A stretch of DNA of 64,000 nt from Saprospiraceae bacterium (lineage in GTDB: Bacteria > Bacteroidota > Bacteroidia > Chitinophagales > Saprospiraceae). The stretch is taken from positions 113,858 to 177,857 of the forward strand of contig JAHDHQ010000001.1 in assembly GCA_020631235.1 (NCBI GenBank), read 5' to 3'. This document shows, piece by piece, positions 17,079-26,894 of this stretch (position 1 is the first letter of the stretch; each line of letters starts with the position of its first letter). The translations under genes and the position numbers were made by a program. The notes under the pieces were generated by a model. The model was not told the origin of the DNA. It saw nothing but the letters and a program-made list of their open reading frames with translations, and did not search any database.

Positions 17079-17573
17079 CTAGTCTTCGTTTAATTTAGCT
17101 TCTATGTCCGCTGGAGAATAATTAATGGATTTTAATACCTTACCATCATAATCACGATAGACTAAATACTCATCTCCTTGTTGTTTGATGTATCCATCAG
17201 TATCTTTTTCTTTTTTATAGTGGGCCAATGTCGCTTCGGCCTCAGCAAGAGACTTGCAAGTCTTACTCATATTGGACCGTTGGACTTCGTCAAATAGGGA
17301 TCTAAACTTGTCTGCCAGTCCAAACTCTAAAATGGCGCCAGAAAGCACATATTGGATATCACAAAAAGCATCAGCCACTTCTACTAAATCATGATTATCT
17401 ATGGCTTCTTTGAGTTCCCTAAGCTCTTCTTCAATCAAATTTATCCTCAAAGCGCATCGCTCTTTTGCTGGTATCTGAGGATCATCTAAAACAGGGAGAT
17501 TAAAGGTTTTATGAAACTTTGCCACATCGTTTAATCCTTGTGGCTCTTTATATAAAGGCTTATCCTTATCCAT
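17079..17573 (-). CDS. MazG-like NTP pyrophosphohydrolase
   Basis: 164 aa. The all-alpha NTP-PPase core is visible: RINLIEEELRELKEAI supplies the E-x-x-E(-like) metal ligands and VEVADAFCDIQYV the E-x-x-D ligands, both needed for Mg-dependent hydrolysis of NTPs to NMP and PPi. The C-terminal ~50 residues are a small added region (DEYLVYRDYDGKVLKS). MazG-like enzymes clean up non-canonical nucleotides. Its start overlaps the end of the thioredoxin gene by 8 nt, so the two are co-transcribed. The exact nucleotide substrate is not predictable. Confidence 0.8.
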   Translation of the reverse strand: MDKDKPLYKEPQGLNDVAKFHKTFNLPVLDDPQIPAKERCALRINLIEEELRELKEAIDNHDLVEVADAFCDIQYVLSGAILEFGLADKFRSLFDEVQRSNMSKTCKSLAEAEATLAHYKKEKDTDGYIKQQGDEYLVYRDYDGKVLKSINYSPADIEAKLNED

Positions 17574-18990
17574 TCTTTGCTGCGTTTTCTGATTTGATTA
17601 TTTCGTCCATCACTTCTGGTAATTGCTCCCCTCCTATCCCTTTGATCAGGATTTTTTTGTCTTTGTCCAGAATAAATATTTTCGGTGTTGTCCTGATGTC
17701 GTACTTTGTCTTAAAAGATGATTTGTGGTATTGATCCGCGGCATTGATGAAGCCTAGCATATCCTTTTCTTTAACTGCTTCCCAGCAAGTAGGCAATTTA
17801 TCCATGTGCTTAGTGCAAATAGCAAATACCTCTACTCCTTTTGATTTGTACTCTTTTCCAAACTCTACAATGTTAGGCATGACTTTCTTACAATGACCGC
17901 AGTCTGGCGCCCAGAATAATAGTACTAAATATTCGTAATTAATGGAATCCAACGAGACAGGGCTTCCATCTTCTTTATAAACCGTGATATCTTGAGCTAT
18001 GTTACCCATTAAGGTAGGTCTTATTTTATTTGCGTTATCTGCAATTTTTGCCATGTTTTCTTCACTCATCCAAGGCGCTAAACCTTGTATGTAATAATTA
18101 TCGACTAGATGCACAATCACAGCGTCCATCCCTACGACTTTAGATTTTGCGTATTGATTGTACAATGATCCTAAATAGTATTTAAATAAGCTCGATTCTG
18201 TACCCATCATACTAAACAATTTATCGATGGTAGGATTTATGGAATCAGGTAGTTGGATCGTCAGTTTTTCTAAGTAGTATTTAACTCTATCGTCTATAAA
18301 AGGTGAATATAGCGTTACAGAATCTGTAAGATCAATATGATCAAAATAATGTTCTTTATAGTATCTGTATCGTTTCATTTTCCGTTCTTCTTCTGGAACT
18401 TCTGAAAAATCAGGTACTTCTACTTCTTGGTTAGCTTTAAGAAGCATGGTGGTCAAAGTTTCTGGATGATCTGCAATGATGGCTGCTTGCTTTGCTTTAA
18501 CTTCAGTATCTATCGCACGCATTTCGTCCTCATATGTCTTTTTCAATGCTCCATCAGTCCCTTCCATTTTAGCCTTAATTTGTTCGATTACAGGTCGTTT
18601 CGTGGCTAAAAAATCTACGTATTCACTGAATAGTTCATTGTCTGTCGATCCTTTGTAACTTAGGTCTGAAAAGTCTTCTTTAGAACTTAACACTTCGAAT
18701 TCTTGATCTTCTCTTGGCATCAGAAATTGGTAAAAACCATTATCTGGGTGAGTAAGAAAAATATACACTCCTGGATGCAATAAAGAATCACCTTCCATCG
18801 CGAAGTGCCCTGGTGTATCTTGGGCATACAACGTATCGATAACCAGCTGTCGTTCGCCAAAATAGTACCCGACTACAAGCGTATCATTTTGATATTGATC
18901 AAACTTAAATTGGATATTATGCTTGTTCTGACTAGTCCCAACATTGGACAAAACCAAAGCAAAAATGGCTATAAAAAAATATCTACACAT
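17566..18990 (-). CDS. exported TlpA-like thiol-disulfide protein with DUF4369-like N-terminus
   Basis: 474 aa with a signal peptide (cleaved near GTSQ). The N-terminal ~110 residues resemble DUF4369 (LVVGYYFGERQLVIDTLYA style). A long helical middle follows (about 120-330, with LATKRPVIEQIKAKM). The C-terminal 140 residues are a TlpA-type thioredoxin domain with active site WAPDCGHCKK, partner strand VEVFAIC and cis-Pro segment IRTTPKIFIL. Such proteins are usually periplasmic reductants in Bacteroidota. The gene begins 13 nt after pyrB ends. Confidence 0.85.
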   Translation of the reverse strand: MCRYFFIAIFALVLSNVGTSQNKHNIQFKFDQYQNDTLVVGYYFGERQLVIDTLYAQDTPGHFAMEGDSLLHPGVYIFLTHPDNGFYQFLMPREDQEFEVLSSKEDFSDLSYKGSTDNELFSEYVDFLATKRPVIEQIKAKMEGTDGALKKTYEDEMRAIDTEVKAKQAAIIADHPETLTTMLLKANQEVEVPDFSEVPEEERKMKRYRYYKEHYFDHIDLTDSVTLYSPFIDDRVKYYLEKLTIQLPDSINPTIDKLFSMMGTESSLFKYYLGSLYNQYAKSKVVGMDAVIVHLVDNYYIQGLAPWMSEENMAKIADNANKIRPTLMGNIAQDITVYKEDGSPVSLDSINYEYLVLLFWAPDCGHCKKVMPNIVEFGKEYKSKGVEVFAICTKHMDKLPTCWEAVKEKDMLGFINAADQYHKSSFKTKYDIRTTPKIFILDKDKKILIKGIGGEQLPEVMDEIIKSENAAKNG

Positions 18991-19003
18991 ACGAAACTTA
19001 CAA

Positions 19004-19954
19004 TTAATGTTTTAAACCTCTTTTATTGGCTAATAAATATAAAACGGCCATCCGCACAGCAACGCCGTTTTCTACTTGTTGTAAAATGATGGAATGATCA
19101 GAGTCCGCAACATCCGAAGTAATTTCTACTCCCCGATTAATAGGTCCTGGATGCATTATAACGATTTCTTTATTTAAACGGTTCAAACGTTCATTATTGA
19201 TACCAAAGTATAAAGCGTATTCTCTTAATGAAGGAATAAACTTAATGTCTTGTCTTTCTAACTGTATTCTTAAAACATTTGCTATATCACACCAAGCTAG
19301 TGCTTTATCGATGTTGTATTCGACTTCGATCCCTAGCTTTTGTATGTTTTTAGGAATCAATGTTGGTGGCCCACAAACTTTTACTTGTGCACCTAGCTTC
19401 TTCAAACAAAAGATGTTACTTAAAGCCACTCTAGAATGCATAATATCACCTACTATCACTATTTTCTTACCTTGCAAATCTCCTACCTTTTCCATCATTG
19501 AAAAAGCATCTAATAAAGCTTGAGTGGGATGCTCATGGGTACCATCTCCTGCGTTAATAATATTAGCGTCAATGTGTTTAGAAAGAAAAAAATGGGCTCC
19601 GGGACTCGGATGTCGCATGACTACCATGTCCACTTTCATGGATAGTATGTTATTTACTGTATCCAGTAAAGTTTCTCCTTTTTTAACTGAGCTACTAGCA
19701 GCTGAAAAATTAATTACATCTGCACTTAATCGCTTTTCTGCTAATTCAAAAGATAATTTAGTCCGAGTAGAATTTTCGAAGAATAGATTAGCAATGGTTA
19801 TATCTCTCAGAGAAGGGACTTTTTTAATCGGACGATTAATGACTTGTTTAAACTCTTTTGTGGTTCGAAAGATTAAGTCTAAATCATCTTTTGTCAGGTA
19901 TTTTATTCCCAGTAAGTGCTTCGTTGATAAAAATCCTTCAGTACTTGGACTCAT
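19004..19954 (-). CDS. pyrB: aspartate carbamoyltransferase catalytic chain
   Basis: 316 aa, normal length for PyrB. The carbamoyl-phosphate loop FFENSTRTKLSFE (STRT at 62-65) and the GDGTHEHPTQALLDAF block are both present, together with MRHPSPGAHF and the C-terminal HPGPINRGVEI. It makes N-carbamoyl-aspartate from aspartate and carbamoyl phosphate in pyrimidine synthesis. It directly abuts pyrR (no gap), so the two are translationally coupled. No regulatory PyrI subunit gene lies in the neighbourhood. Confidence 0.97.
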   Translation of the reverse strand: MSPSTEGFLSTKHLLGIKYLTKDDLDLIFRTTKEFKQVINRPIKKVPSLRDITIANLFFENSTRTKLSFELAEKRLSADVINFSAASSSVKKGETLLDTVNNILSMKVDMVVMRHPSPGAHFFLSKHIDANIINAGDGTHEHPTQALLDAFSMMEKVGDLQGKKIVIVGDIMHSRVALSNIFCLKKLGAQVKVCGPPTLIPKNIQKLGIEVEYNIDKALAWCDIANVLRIQLERQDIKFIPSLREYALYFGINNERLNRLNKEIVIMHPGPINRGVEITSDVADSDHSIILQQVENGVAVRMAVLYLLANKRGLKH

Positions 19955-20509
19955 TTAATCTTCGTTTTTTCCAGAGAATAATAAAATCTGATCGGTTCCC
20001 TCTATATTTTCCCATTGGACACGCACATATGACTCATCTATAGAATCCACTTTTATGCCGGAATAATCTGTTTGTATCGGTAAATGACGGTTGTACCGCC
20101 GATCGACCATACAAAGCAATTCTACTTTAGCGGGTCTTCCAAAGTCTTGTAAAGCACTCATAGCCGCATGGATGGTACGTCCTGTATAGACAACATCATC
20201 TATAAGAATTACTTGCTTATTATCCACTAAAAAATCTACTTCTGTGGCACTTGCTTTTAAGGGCAAATTGCGCGTTCGGAAATCATCTCGATAAAAAGTT
20301 ATATCAAGTTTCCCATATTCAATTTTGAGCTTAGGATGGGTCTTTTTGATGATTTCTATTAATCGCTCGGCAAGGATAACTCCTTTTTCTTGTATTCCTA
20401 CAATGCATGTATTCTCAAAGGATTCACAATTTTCGATTAATTGGTGAGCCAGTCGAGCTAATGTAATGCCGAAGATGTGACTATCTAGTATGACTCTACC
20501 TTTTTGCAT
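19955..20509 (-). CDS. pyrR: PyrR-type regulator / uracil phosphoribosyltransferase
   Basis: 184 aa, typical for PyrR. The PRPP-binding signature is VILIDDVVYTGRTIHAA (about residues 100-116). Flanking blocks GIQEKGVILAERL and ELLCMVDRRYNRHLPI match the family. In Gram-positive bacteria PyrR binds pyr mRNA; its regulatory role in Bacteroidota is less certain, and many keep only uracil PRTase activity. It is the first gene of a pyrR-pyrB-thioredoxin-MazG-WG set. A palindrome overlaps its start codon, which could be a control site. Confidence 0.93.
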   Translation of the reverse strand: MQKGRVILDSHIFGITLARLAHQLIENCESFENTCIVGIQEKGVILAERLIEIIKKTHPKLKIEYGKLDITFYRDDFRTRNLPLKASATEVDFLVDNKQVILIDDVVYTGRTIHAAMSALQDFGRPAKVELLCMVDRRYNRHLPIQTDYSGIKVDSIDESYVRVQWENIEGTDQILLFSGKNED

Positions 20510-20521
20510 GCTGCAAAAATA
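20501..20521 (-). promoter_or_regulatory. palindrome and -7 box at the pyrR start
   Basis: TTTTTGCA and TGCAAAAA form a perfect 8-bp inverted repeat with a 3-nt spacer. It overlaps the pyrR ATG (20507-20509) and a minus-strand TATTTTTG -7 element (20521 to 20514). Transcription would begin at or beside the ATG. A repressor bound here would block the promoter. The remaining gap up to 20811 shows no other clear feature. Confidence 0.45.
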
Positions 20522-20811
20522 TATAATATATGTTTAATGTGAATTATTGAAAGGAATATTGTTTTTGGAAATAGAGCAGTGTCGCATGACTTATTGAATT
20601 TTAGTTAAAAAATATACAATTCCAAGTTTACAATAGTGACAATTCCATCGTAACTTGTCTAATAATTAAAATAATGCCTTAGTCAGTGCACAAAATGGCA
20701 TTCTAATTCGTTCTTATACCGATTATCATCCCCAAAAATCAAAGGCAAATCGGACTTGATAAAAAAATAAAAACATTAAGTCTTTGTAAATAAGGTTTTG
20801 CCAGATAAAAA

Positions 20812-23800
20812 ATGGAGTTGAAAAAAGTCATATATCTATTAACTTTTTCCTTAGCCGCACAATGGCTAACGGCCTATCCTAGCGCAAATCATAAACTTAA
20901 TGATTCTGATATATTATGGAATGTGCAAGACACCATTATCCCTCAAATAGTCACAAAACACGAATTTTGTTTAGTTGATTCTTTGGCATTGGCTGTAGAC
21001 ACTTCGTATGCTTTAATAGAATGGTCTACTGAACAAAAAGATTCCATGATTTATGTCTATACACCTGGAGTGTATAAAGTGACCGTTTATGATGAAGAAG
21101 GCAACTCTGGAGAAGCCTTCCAAGAAGTAAAAGACTTTATTGTCGAAGGCCCTGCCATCATAGGTAATCCATTAATGTGTGATGAAAACACTCAGATCCT
21201 GAGAGTCAATGAAGAACTCTATACCAGATATCAATGGTTCAGACCTGAAGAATCTGCACCGGATGAAAAGGATTCAACGGCACAAATAGAAATAGCAAAG
21301 AAAGGAACCTATACTATAAGAGTACTTGATTCTTTAGGTTGTTCTGCATATGACAGTTTAAATATTGGCTATTACGATAGCTTGGGATTATCCGTCCTTG
21401 GAGATACTGTTTTCTGTCCTGGTTCCACTAATACGATAAATATCGATACGCTTAATCTCATCTCTTTTATTTGGAGCACTGGAGATAGCATTAATAGCAA
21501 TCAAACGATAGAAGAAGAAGGAATTTACTCAGTCCATGGAATCAACAAAGATGGCTGTCAAGTGGATGGGGAAATAAAGGTTAGTTTATATGATACGTCA
21601 CCGGTTTTATTAGAAAGCGATTCTTTATTTTGTGAAGGTTCGACCATAACCATCAAAGCGGATACTTCTAATGTATCAGATTTAAAATGGAGCAATGGAT
21701 CTTCTGCGGATTCTATTATTGTGGATGAGGCTGGAATCTATGAAGTAAGTGGATTAGATAGCAATTTATGTCAGGTTAATGGCATTACTGAAGTTGCTTT
21801 TTTTGAAACAAATGAGATTGAAATCCTAGGCGGCACCCAATTTTGTCAAGGAGAATCCATCGAGTTATTTATTAATGATACTGATTTAAAGGATATCGTT
21901 TGGAGCGATGAATCTACTGGATCATCGATAATCATCAATCAAATCGGAGAAGTAAGTGTGAGTGCCATTGATACGAATGGATGCCGAGTATACGGTAGTA
22001 CTTCTTTAGAGTACTACTCCACCGAGTCCATAAACATATTGGGCAATCAAACCCTTTGTCCAAATGAAGTCGGTGTACTTTACGTAGATCCTAGTCTCTA
22101 TGACAATATCGAATGGAACTCTGGCGTAAAAAGCGATTCATTGTATATCGTAAGCACTGGGGAATATTCTATTACAGCCACTGATATCAATGGATGTTCT
22201 GTCGAAGGAAACATTATCATATTAGAAGCCGAACCTTTCAGTCCAGAAATAGAAGGTGACATTTCCATATGTTCTAATCAAGTAAGCACGCTCATGGTGC
22301 CATCTGGATATGCAAGTGTTGAATGGAGTAATGGCAAGTCCACAAGAGTCATTCAAGTAACAGAACCGGGTACTTATTCAGTGACAGTGACAGATGAAGA
22401 TGGATGCATTGGCATCAATGCTATAGATGTCGAAGTGGCGCAATTTATTCCACCTGTCATTTTAGGTGACGAATTTATTTGTGTCGGCGGACAAACTAGC
22501 TTAAGCATTGCTGGGCAAGGATATACAGATGTGATCTGGGATAATTTCGAACAAGGCGAACAAATCACAGTTTCAGAAGCCGGAAGTTATACCGTTAACG
22601 CTACTGATGCACAAGGATGTCAAGGAACCAGTACATTCATTGTTTTTGAATATCCTCAAGTGGAAGTAGAAATAGAAGGTGATACACGAATTTGCGCGGA
22701 TGCATCTGGTGTTTTAGAAATCAATAATAACAGTGTCAGTACATTCAATTGGGATAATGGGAGTAATGAAAATGCCATAACTATCAATGAATGTAATCGT
22801 AATTACAGTCTAGAATATGTCGACTTAAATGGATGTGGCTATTATGCTGAGTTGTTTGTCCAATGTCACGATAGCATAGAAATAAACCTACTTAATACTA
22901 TCGATATTTCTTGTAATGGAGGAGCAGATGGATTACTTGCTGTAGAAGCTGAAGTAAATAATGAAAATGGGCAATTTATGTACGAATGGTCCACAGGATC
23001 TTCAAACCAATTAATAAACAACCTATCAGCAGGAAATTATAGCATCACCGTTACTGATCAGTTTGGCTGCACAAATATAGCCGCCTACCAAACGACAGAA
23101 CCAAGTCCTTTGCAACTCGAAATCAATACACTCATTAATCGCACCTGCTTTTACAGCCTAGATAATTTTATCGATATCGAGGGCGAAGGTGGTGCTGGTA
23201 ATTACAGGTATACATGGTTAGATGATGATATTCAGTCAGCATTAGAAACTCAATTTTTACCGGGCGATTCCGTGCATGCAATCCCTGATGGGTACTACCA
23301 AATCCAATTAATGGATCAAAACGAATGTGTGGATACTTTCGAAATTAATTTCCAAGGACCTGATACCATTAAAGTAAATAATGTGGAATTAACCGAAGTT
23401 ACTTGTTATGGTGATTCTTCAGGAACTATCAGTTTGGAAGCCATTGGTGGTACGGGTACTCTTAGTTATGATTGGGATCATGAAGCGACTGGAAACAACA
23501 TTGGACAACTAGCTGCTGGAACATACACAGTAGCTATTATCGATGAAAAATCTTGCTCTATAGAGCGTGCATTCGATATAAATCAACACCCAGAAATTAC
23601 GGTACAAGATCAGATCAACAATGAATCCATACCTGGTGCTATGGATGGTAGTATCACTATCAATGTTTTTGGTGGTGTAGGAACCAACTATGAGATTAAA
23701 TGGAGCAACGGTAATTCTACTAGCACTATCAATGGCTTATCTCCTGGTGAATATACGGTTACCATTCAAGATGAAGTTGAGTGCTCCAAGGTACTTAGTT

Positions 23801-25506
23801 ATATTGTAGGCGCCGGCGACTGTATGTTAGATGTATCCTTCAATACCCAAAAAATAAGTTGTTATGGACTTAGCGATGGTGGCCTAGACGTATTATTAAC
23901 TGACCTTGTACTACCCTATCGTGTGTTTGTTAATGGATCGTCATATGCTGACCCAGCAGGTACAACTGCATTTAATAATCCTAACTTTTCTATAGGCCAA
24001 TTAGCTCCTGGAGATTACAGCATAGAATTTTTAGATGCGGCCAATTGCAATCAAACCATTGAATTTAATCTAGAGGAGCCAGCTGCTTTAGCTTTAGATT
24101 TGTTTGTTGGAGATTTTGCTAGTTGTGCAGATAGTGAGGACGGAAATATAATTTCCAACATCGGTACACAAGAAATAAATGGATATTTATGGAGTAATGG
24201 AAGTATGGAGTCTAATTTAACTAATGTGGCGCCTGGTTTTTACGAATTAACCATTACCGACATTAACGAATGTACAACGAGTCGCTCGATAGACTTAACT
24301 TTTGAAGATGTAGCGCTTCCTATCTTATCGCTTCAAGATGTAGAAGTTTATTTAGATATCGAAGGACAGTTTACTTGGCCAGCGGCAAATGCATTTGACA
24401 ATGGTTCAAGTGATAATTGTTCGGCAGTTAGCTTTAATTATGAAATTCCATCTGCCTATGATTGCACAATGATGGATACAATCATTTTAACCATTGCGGG
24501 TAGAGATATTAATAGCAATGTGGCTATTGGTGAAGCGAACATCATTGTCAAGGATAGTTTGTTTCCTGAAATTATGTTGGATACCATACGATTATCTACA
24601 TGTGACTCTGTAGAACTAAGCCTAGCAGCATCAGATTTCAGAGATAACTGTCAGGTAAAAAGTTTTGGATGGGATGATAGTGAAGCGGCCAAAGGTCCAT
24701 TCCCGGAAGGACTTAGCACATTATTATTGAAGGCGGAAGACCGGTATGGGAATGTTAGCACAAAGGAAATCGTGATACTTAATGAAGTTGTTTTAGATGT
24801 AGAATATACGCTTTTTGAGCCGAGTTGTTTTGGGTTCAATGACGGTGAAATAGTGTTCGAAACTGATGGAACCAATGAACCTTTTAAAGTTAACTATGAT
24901 GACAACATTGATATTGAAGCATTAACAGAAGGTATATACACTTTTACTGTTAACGATAAAACAGGCTGCGAAAGGATTATAGAAATCATCATTGAAGAAC
25001 CACCTTTATTAGAATTCACTGTTATCGATTTTAATGACCAGCCGGATATAGGTTTCATCGAGATCCATTTATTTGGTGGTACTGCTCCGTATGGCTTCCA
25101 ATGGTTAAAAGATGGTTTGCTTTATTCTAATGATAAAGATATCTACAATCTGCCTGCAGGACTTTATGAATTAAGTATGCTCGACTCAAAAGGCTGTACG
25201 ATAATAACTGATCCTTTTTATGTTGGCATCTCTTCGAATGAAAACATTGCTAATGACCATGTCGTTAATGTGTTTCCTAATCCTACAGATGGTCAGGTCA
25301 ATATCTCGATTAGCGACATTGAACCTAATAAAACCATGGAAATTAGTGTATACAATTTACAAGGAACACTGGTATATAGCGAACGGACATATACTAAAGA
25401 GAACTACTCTATCGATCTAAGTCACCTTGCAAGCGAAATGTATTTGCTGCGATTAAAAACAGATGATATGGATTATATCCACAAACTCGTCAAAAGTCAG
25501 TTATAA
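20812..25506 (+). CDS. 1564-aa secreted multi-repeat T9SS protein
   Basis: Signal peptide (MELKKVIYLL...LTAYPS). Residues about 100-680 hold roughly eight Ig-like units of about 75-80 aa with the pattern GD...C.G....L.......W.NG........G.Y.V...D..GC. From about 680 to 1160 there are SprB-type repeats (CNGGADGLL ... WSTGSS ... GNYSITVTDQFGC). HYR-like segments appear around 1170-1330, with a further SprB-like pair before the end. A T9SS sorting domain (VVNVFPNPTDGQ ... YIHKLVKSQL) closes the protein. Large repeat proteins of this type are surface adhesins or filaments in gliding Bacteroidota. The exact ligand is unknown. The 3' end is only 5 nt from convergent rimO. Confidence 0.85.
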   Translation: MELKKVIYLLTFSLAAQWLTAYPSANHKLNDSDILWNVQDTIIPQIVTKHEFCLVDSLALAVDTSYALIEWSTEQKDSMIYVYTPGVYKVTVYDEEGNSGEAFQEVKDFIVEGPAIIGNPLMCDENTQILRVNEELYTRYQWFRPEESAPDEKDSTAQIEIAKKGTYTIRVLDSLGCSAYDSLNIGYYDSLGLSVLGDTVFCPGSTNTINIDTLNLISFIWSTGDSINSNQTIEEEGIYSVHGINKDGCQVDGEIKVSLYDTSPVLLESDSLFCEGSTITIKADTSNVSDLKWSNGSSADSIIVDEAGIYEVSGLDSNLCQVNGITEVAFFETNEIEILGGTQFCQGESIELFINDTDLKDIVWSDESTGSSIIINQIGEVSVSAIDTNGCRVYGSTSLEYYSTESINILGNQTLCPNEVGVLYVDPSLYDNIEWNSGVKSDSLYIVSTGEYSITATDINGCSVEGNIIILEAEPFSPEIEGDISICSNQVSTLMVPSGYASVEWSNGKSTRVIQVTEPGTYSVTVTDEDGCIGINAIDVEVAQFIPPVILGDEFICVGGQTSLSIAGQGYTDVIWDNFEQGEQITVSEAGSYTVNATDAQGCQGTSTFIVFEYPQVEVEIEGDTRICADASGVLEINNNSVSTFNWDNGSNENAITINECNRNYSLEYVDLNGCGYYAELFVQCHDSIEINLLNTIDISCNGGADGLLAVEAEVNNENGQFMYEWSTGSSNQLINNLSAGNYSITVTDQFGCTNIAAYQTTEPSPLQLEINTLINRTCFYSLDNFIDIEGEGGAGNYRYTWLDDDIQSALETQFLPGDSVHAIPDGYYQIQLMDQNECVDTFEINFQGPDTIKVNNVELTEVTCYGDSSGTISLEAIGGTGTLSYDWDHEATGNNIGQLAAGTYTVAIIDEKSCSIERAFDINQHPEITVQDQINNESIPGAMDGSITINVFGGVGTNYEIKWSNGNSTSTINGLSPGEYTVTIQDEVECSKVLSYIVGAGDCMLDVSFNTQKISCYGLSDGGLDVLLTDLVLPYRVFVNGSSYADPAGTTAFNNPNFSIGQLAPGDYSIEFLDAANCNQTIEFNLEEPAALALDLFVGDFASCADSEDGNIISNIGTQEINGYLWSNGSMESNLTNVAPGFYELTITDINECTTSRSIDLTFEDVALPILSLQDVEVYLDIEGQFTWPAANAFDNGSSDNCSAVSFNYEIPSAYDCTMMDTIILTIAGRDINSNVAIGEANIIVKDSLFPEIMLDTIRLSTCDSVELSLAASDFRDNCQVKSFGWDDSEAAKGPFPEGLSTLLLKAEDRYGNVSTKEIVILNEVVLDVEYTLFEPSCFGFNDGEIVFETDGTNEPFKVNYDDNIDIEALTEGIYTFTVNDKTGCERIIEIIIEEPPLLEFTVIDFNDQPDIGFIEIHLFGGTAPYGFQWLKDGLLYSNDKDIYNLPAGLYELSMLDSKGCTIITDPFYVGISSNENIANDHVVNVFPNPTDGQVNISISDIEPNKTMEISVYNLQGTLVYSERTYTKENYSIDLSHLASEMYLLRLKTDDMDYIHKLVKSQL

Positions 25507-25511
25507 TAGAC

Positions 25512-26822
25512 TTAACTTACTAACTCCCCATAAAGATCAAAATCTTCGGCATCCGTGATTTTTACCGTGCTAAAGTCTCCAAGTCTAACATAATATTTAC
25601 TGGCATCGACGAGTACTTCATTGTCTACTTCGGGCGAATCAAACTCTGTTCGTCCCACAAAAAATCCACCTTCTTTTCTATCGAACAACACTTGCAGCGT
25701 CTTGCCGATCATGGCTTCATTTTTTTCAGCAGCAATTTCTCGTTGAATTTCCATAAGTTGATTAGCTCTTTGCACTTTAACTTCTGATGGCACATCATCT
25801 ATTAATTGATGAGCGGAGGTATCTTCTTCATGACTATATTGGAAAACACCCAATCGATCAAACTTCATGGCTTGTACAAAGTCACATAAAATATTAAAGT
25901 CTTCATCCGTTTCTCCAGGAAAACCGATGAGCATGGTTGTTCGTATGGCCATCCCAGGTACACGTTCACGTGCATAATTAACCAACTCCATCGTTTCTTC
26001 CATGGTAATTTGTCGACGCATATCTGCAAGGACTTTATTGCTGGCATGCTGAAGTGGCATATCTAAATAGTTACACACTTTTTCTTGACGGGCCATGACA
26101 TCAAATATCTCTCTTGGAAATTTAGAAGGATAGGCATAATGCAATCTAATCCATGTAAGTCCCTCAATCTCGCACAAAGCATCTAATAAATCCGCTAATT
26201 TTCGCTCTTTGTAGATATCTAAACCATAGTAGGTTAGTTCTTGCGCGATGAGCATAATTTCCTTCACCCCATATTTAACTAATTCTTTTACCTCATCCAC
26301 CAAAGCTTCAATCGGCTTAGAAATATGTTTACCTCTCATGAGTGGAATCGCACAAAAAGAACAAGTACGATTGCAACCTTCAGATATTTTCACATATGCA
26401 TAATGTGCCGGCGTTGTAATTTTACGTTCGCCTAACAATTCATGTTTATAATCGATGTCAAATTTCGCTAAAATAGCGGGCAATTCCATCGTTCCGAAGT
26501 AAGCGTCCACTTCGGGTATTTCCACTTCAAGATCTGATTTATACCGTTCTGATAGACAACCTGTTACGTAAAGTTTTTCTAATTCGTTTTGACGCTTTAG
26601 TTCGGCATATTGTAGGATGGTATTTACTGATTCTTCTTTAGCTACATCTATAAATCCGCATGTGTTGATGATGACCACATCTGATGCTTCATTAGAATCA
26701 TGCACTACTTCAATTTCATTGGCTGCAAGCTGAGTAATCAGATTTTCAGAATCCACTAGATTCTTGGAACAACCTAGGGTGATTACATTTACTTTTTCTT
26801 TGTCTATTCTTTTCGTCTTCAC
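25512..26822 (-). CDS. rimO: ribosomal protein S12 methylthiotransferase RimO
   Basis: 436 aa, normal length. The N-terminal UPF0004 domain carries the three Cys of the auxiliary cluster (TLGCSKN, INTCGFI, VTGCLSERY). The radical-SAM motif is EGCNRTCSFCAIP (CxxxCxxC), and MRGKHISKP follows. The C-terminal TRAM domain runs from about residue 365. RimO adds a methylthio group to a conserved Asp of ribosomal protein S12. The TLGCSKNLVDSE start separates it from MiaB. It is convergent with the 20812 gene. Confidence 0.95.
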   Translation of the reverse strand: MKTKRIDKEKVNVITLGCSKNLVDSENLITQLAANEIEVVHDSNEASDVVIINTCGFIDVAKEESVNTILQYAELKRQNELEKLYVTGCLSERYKSDLEVEIPEVDAYFGTMELPAILAKFDIDYKHELLGERKITTPAHYAYVKISEGCNRTCSFCAIPLMRGKHISKPIEALVDEVKELVKYGVKEIMLIAQELTYYGLDIYKERKLADLLDALCEIEGLTWIRLHYAYPSKFPREIFDVMARQEKVCNYLDMPLQHASNKVLADMRRQITMEETMELVNYARERVPGMAIRTTMLIGFPGETDEDFNILCDFVQAMKFDRLGVFQYSHEEDTSAHQLIDDVPSEVKVQRANQLMEIQREIAAEKNEAMIGKTLQVLFDRKEGGFFVGRTEFDSPEVDNEVLVDASKYYVRLGDFSTVKITDAEDFDLYGELVS

Positions 26823-26863
26823 TTGAACCTGTTTTATTTATTCTCTTATATAACTTAGCGCCT

Positions 26864-26871
26864 TATATTTG
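26864..26871 (+). promoter_or_regulatory. -7 promoter element for the beta-barrel gene
   Basis: TATATTTG, a match to TAnnTTTG, sits 23 nt before the ATG of the beta-barrel gene. The -33 position reads TTC instead of TTG, so the match is partial. Confidence 0.45.
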
Positions 26872-26894
26872 CGTTAAGCTATAAAGGTAATCAT

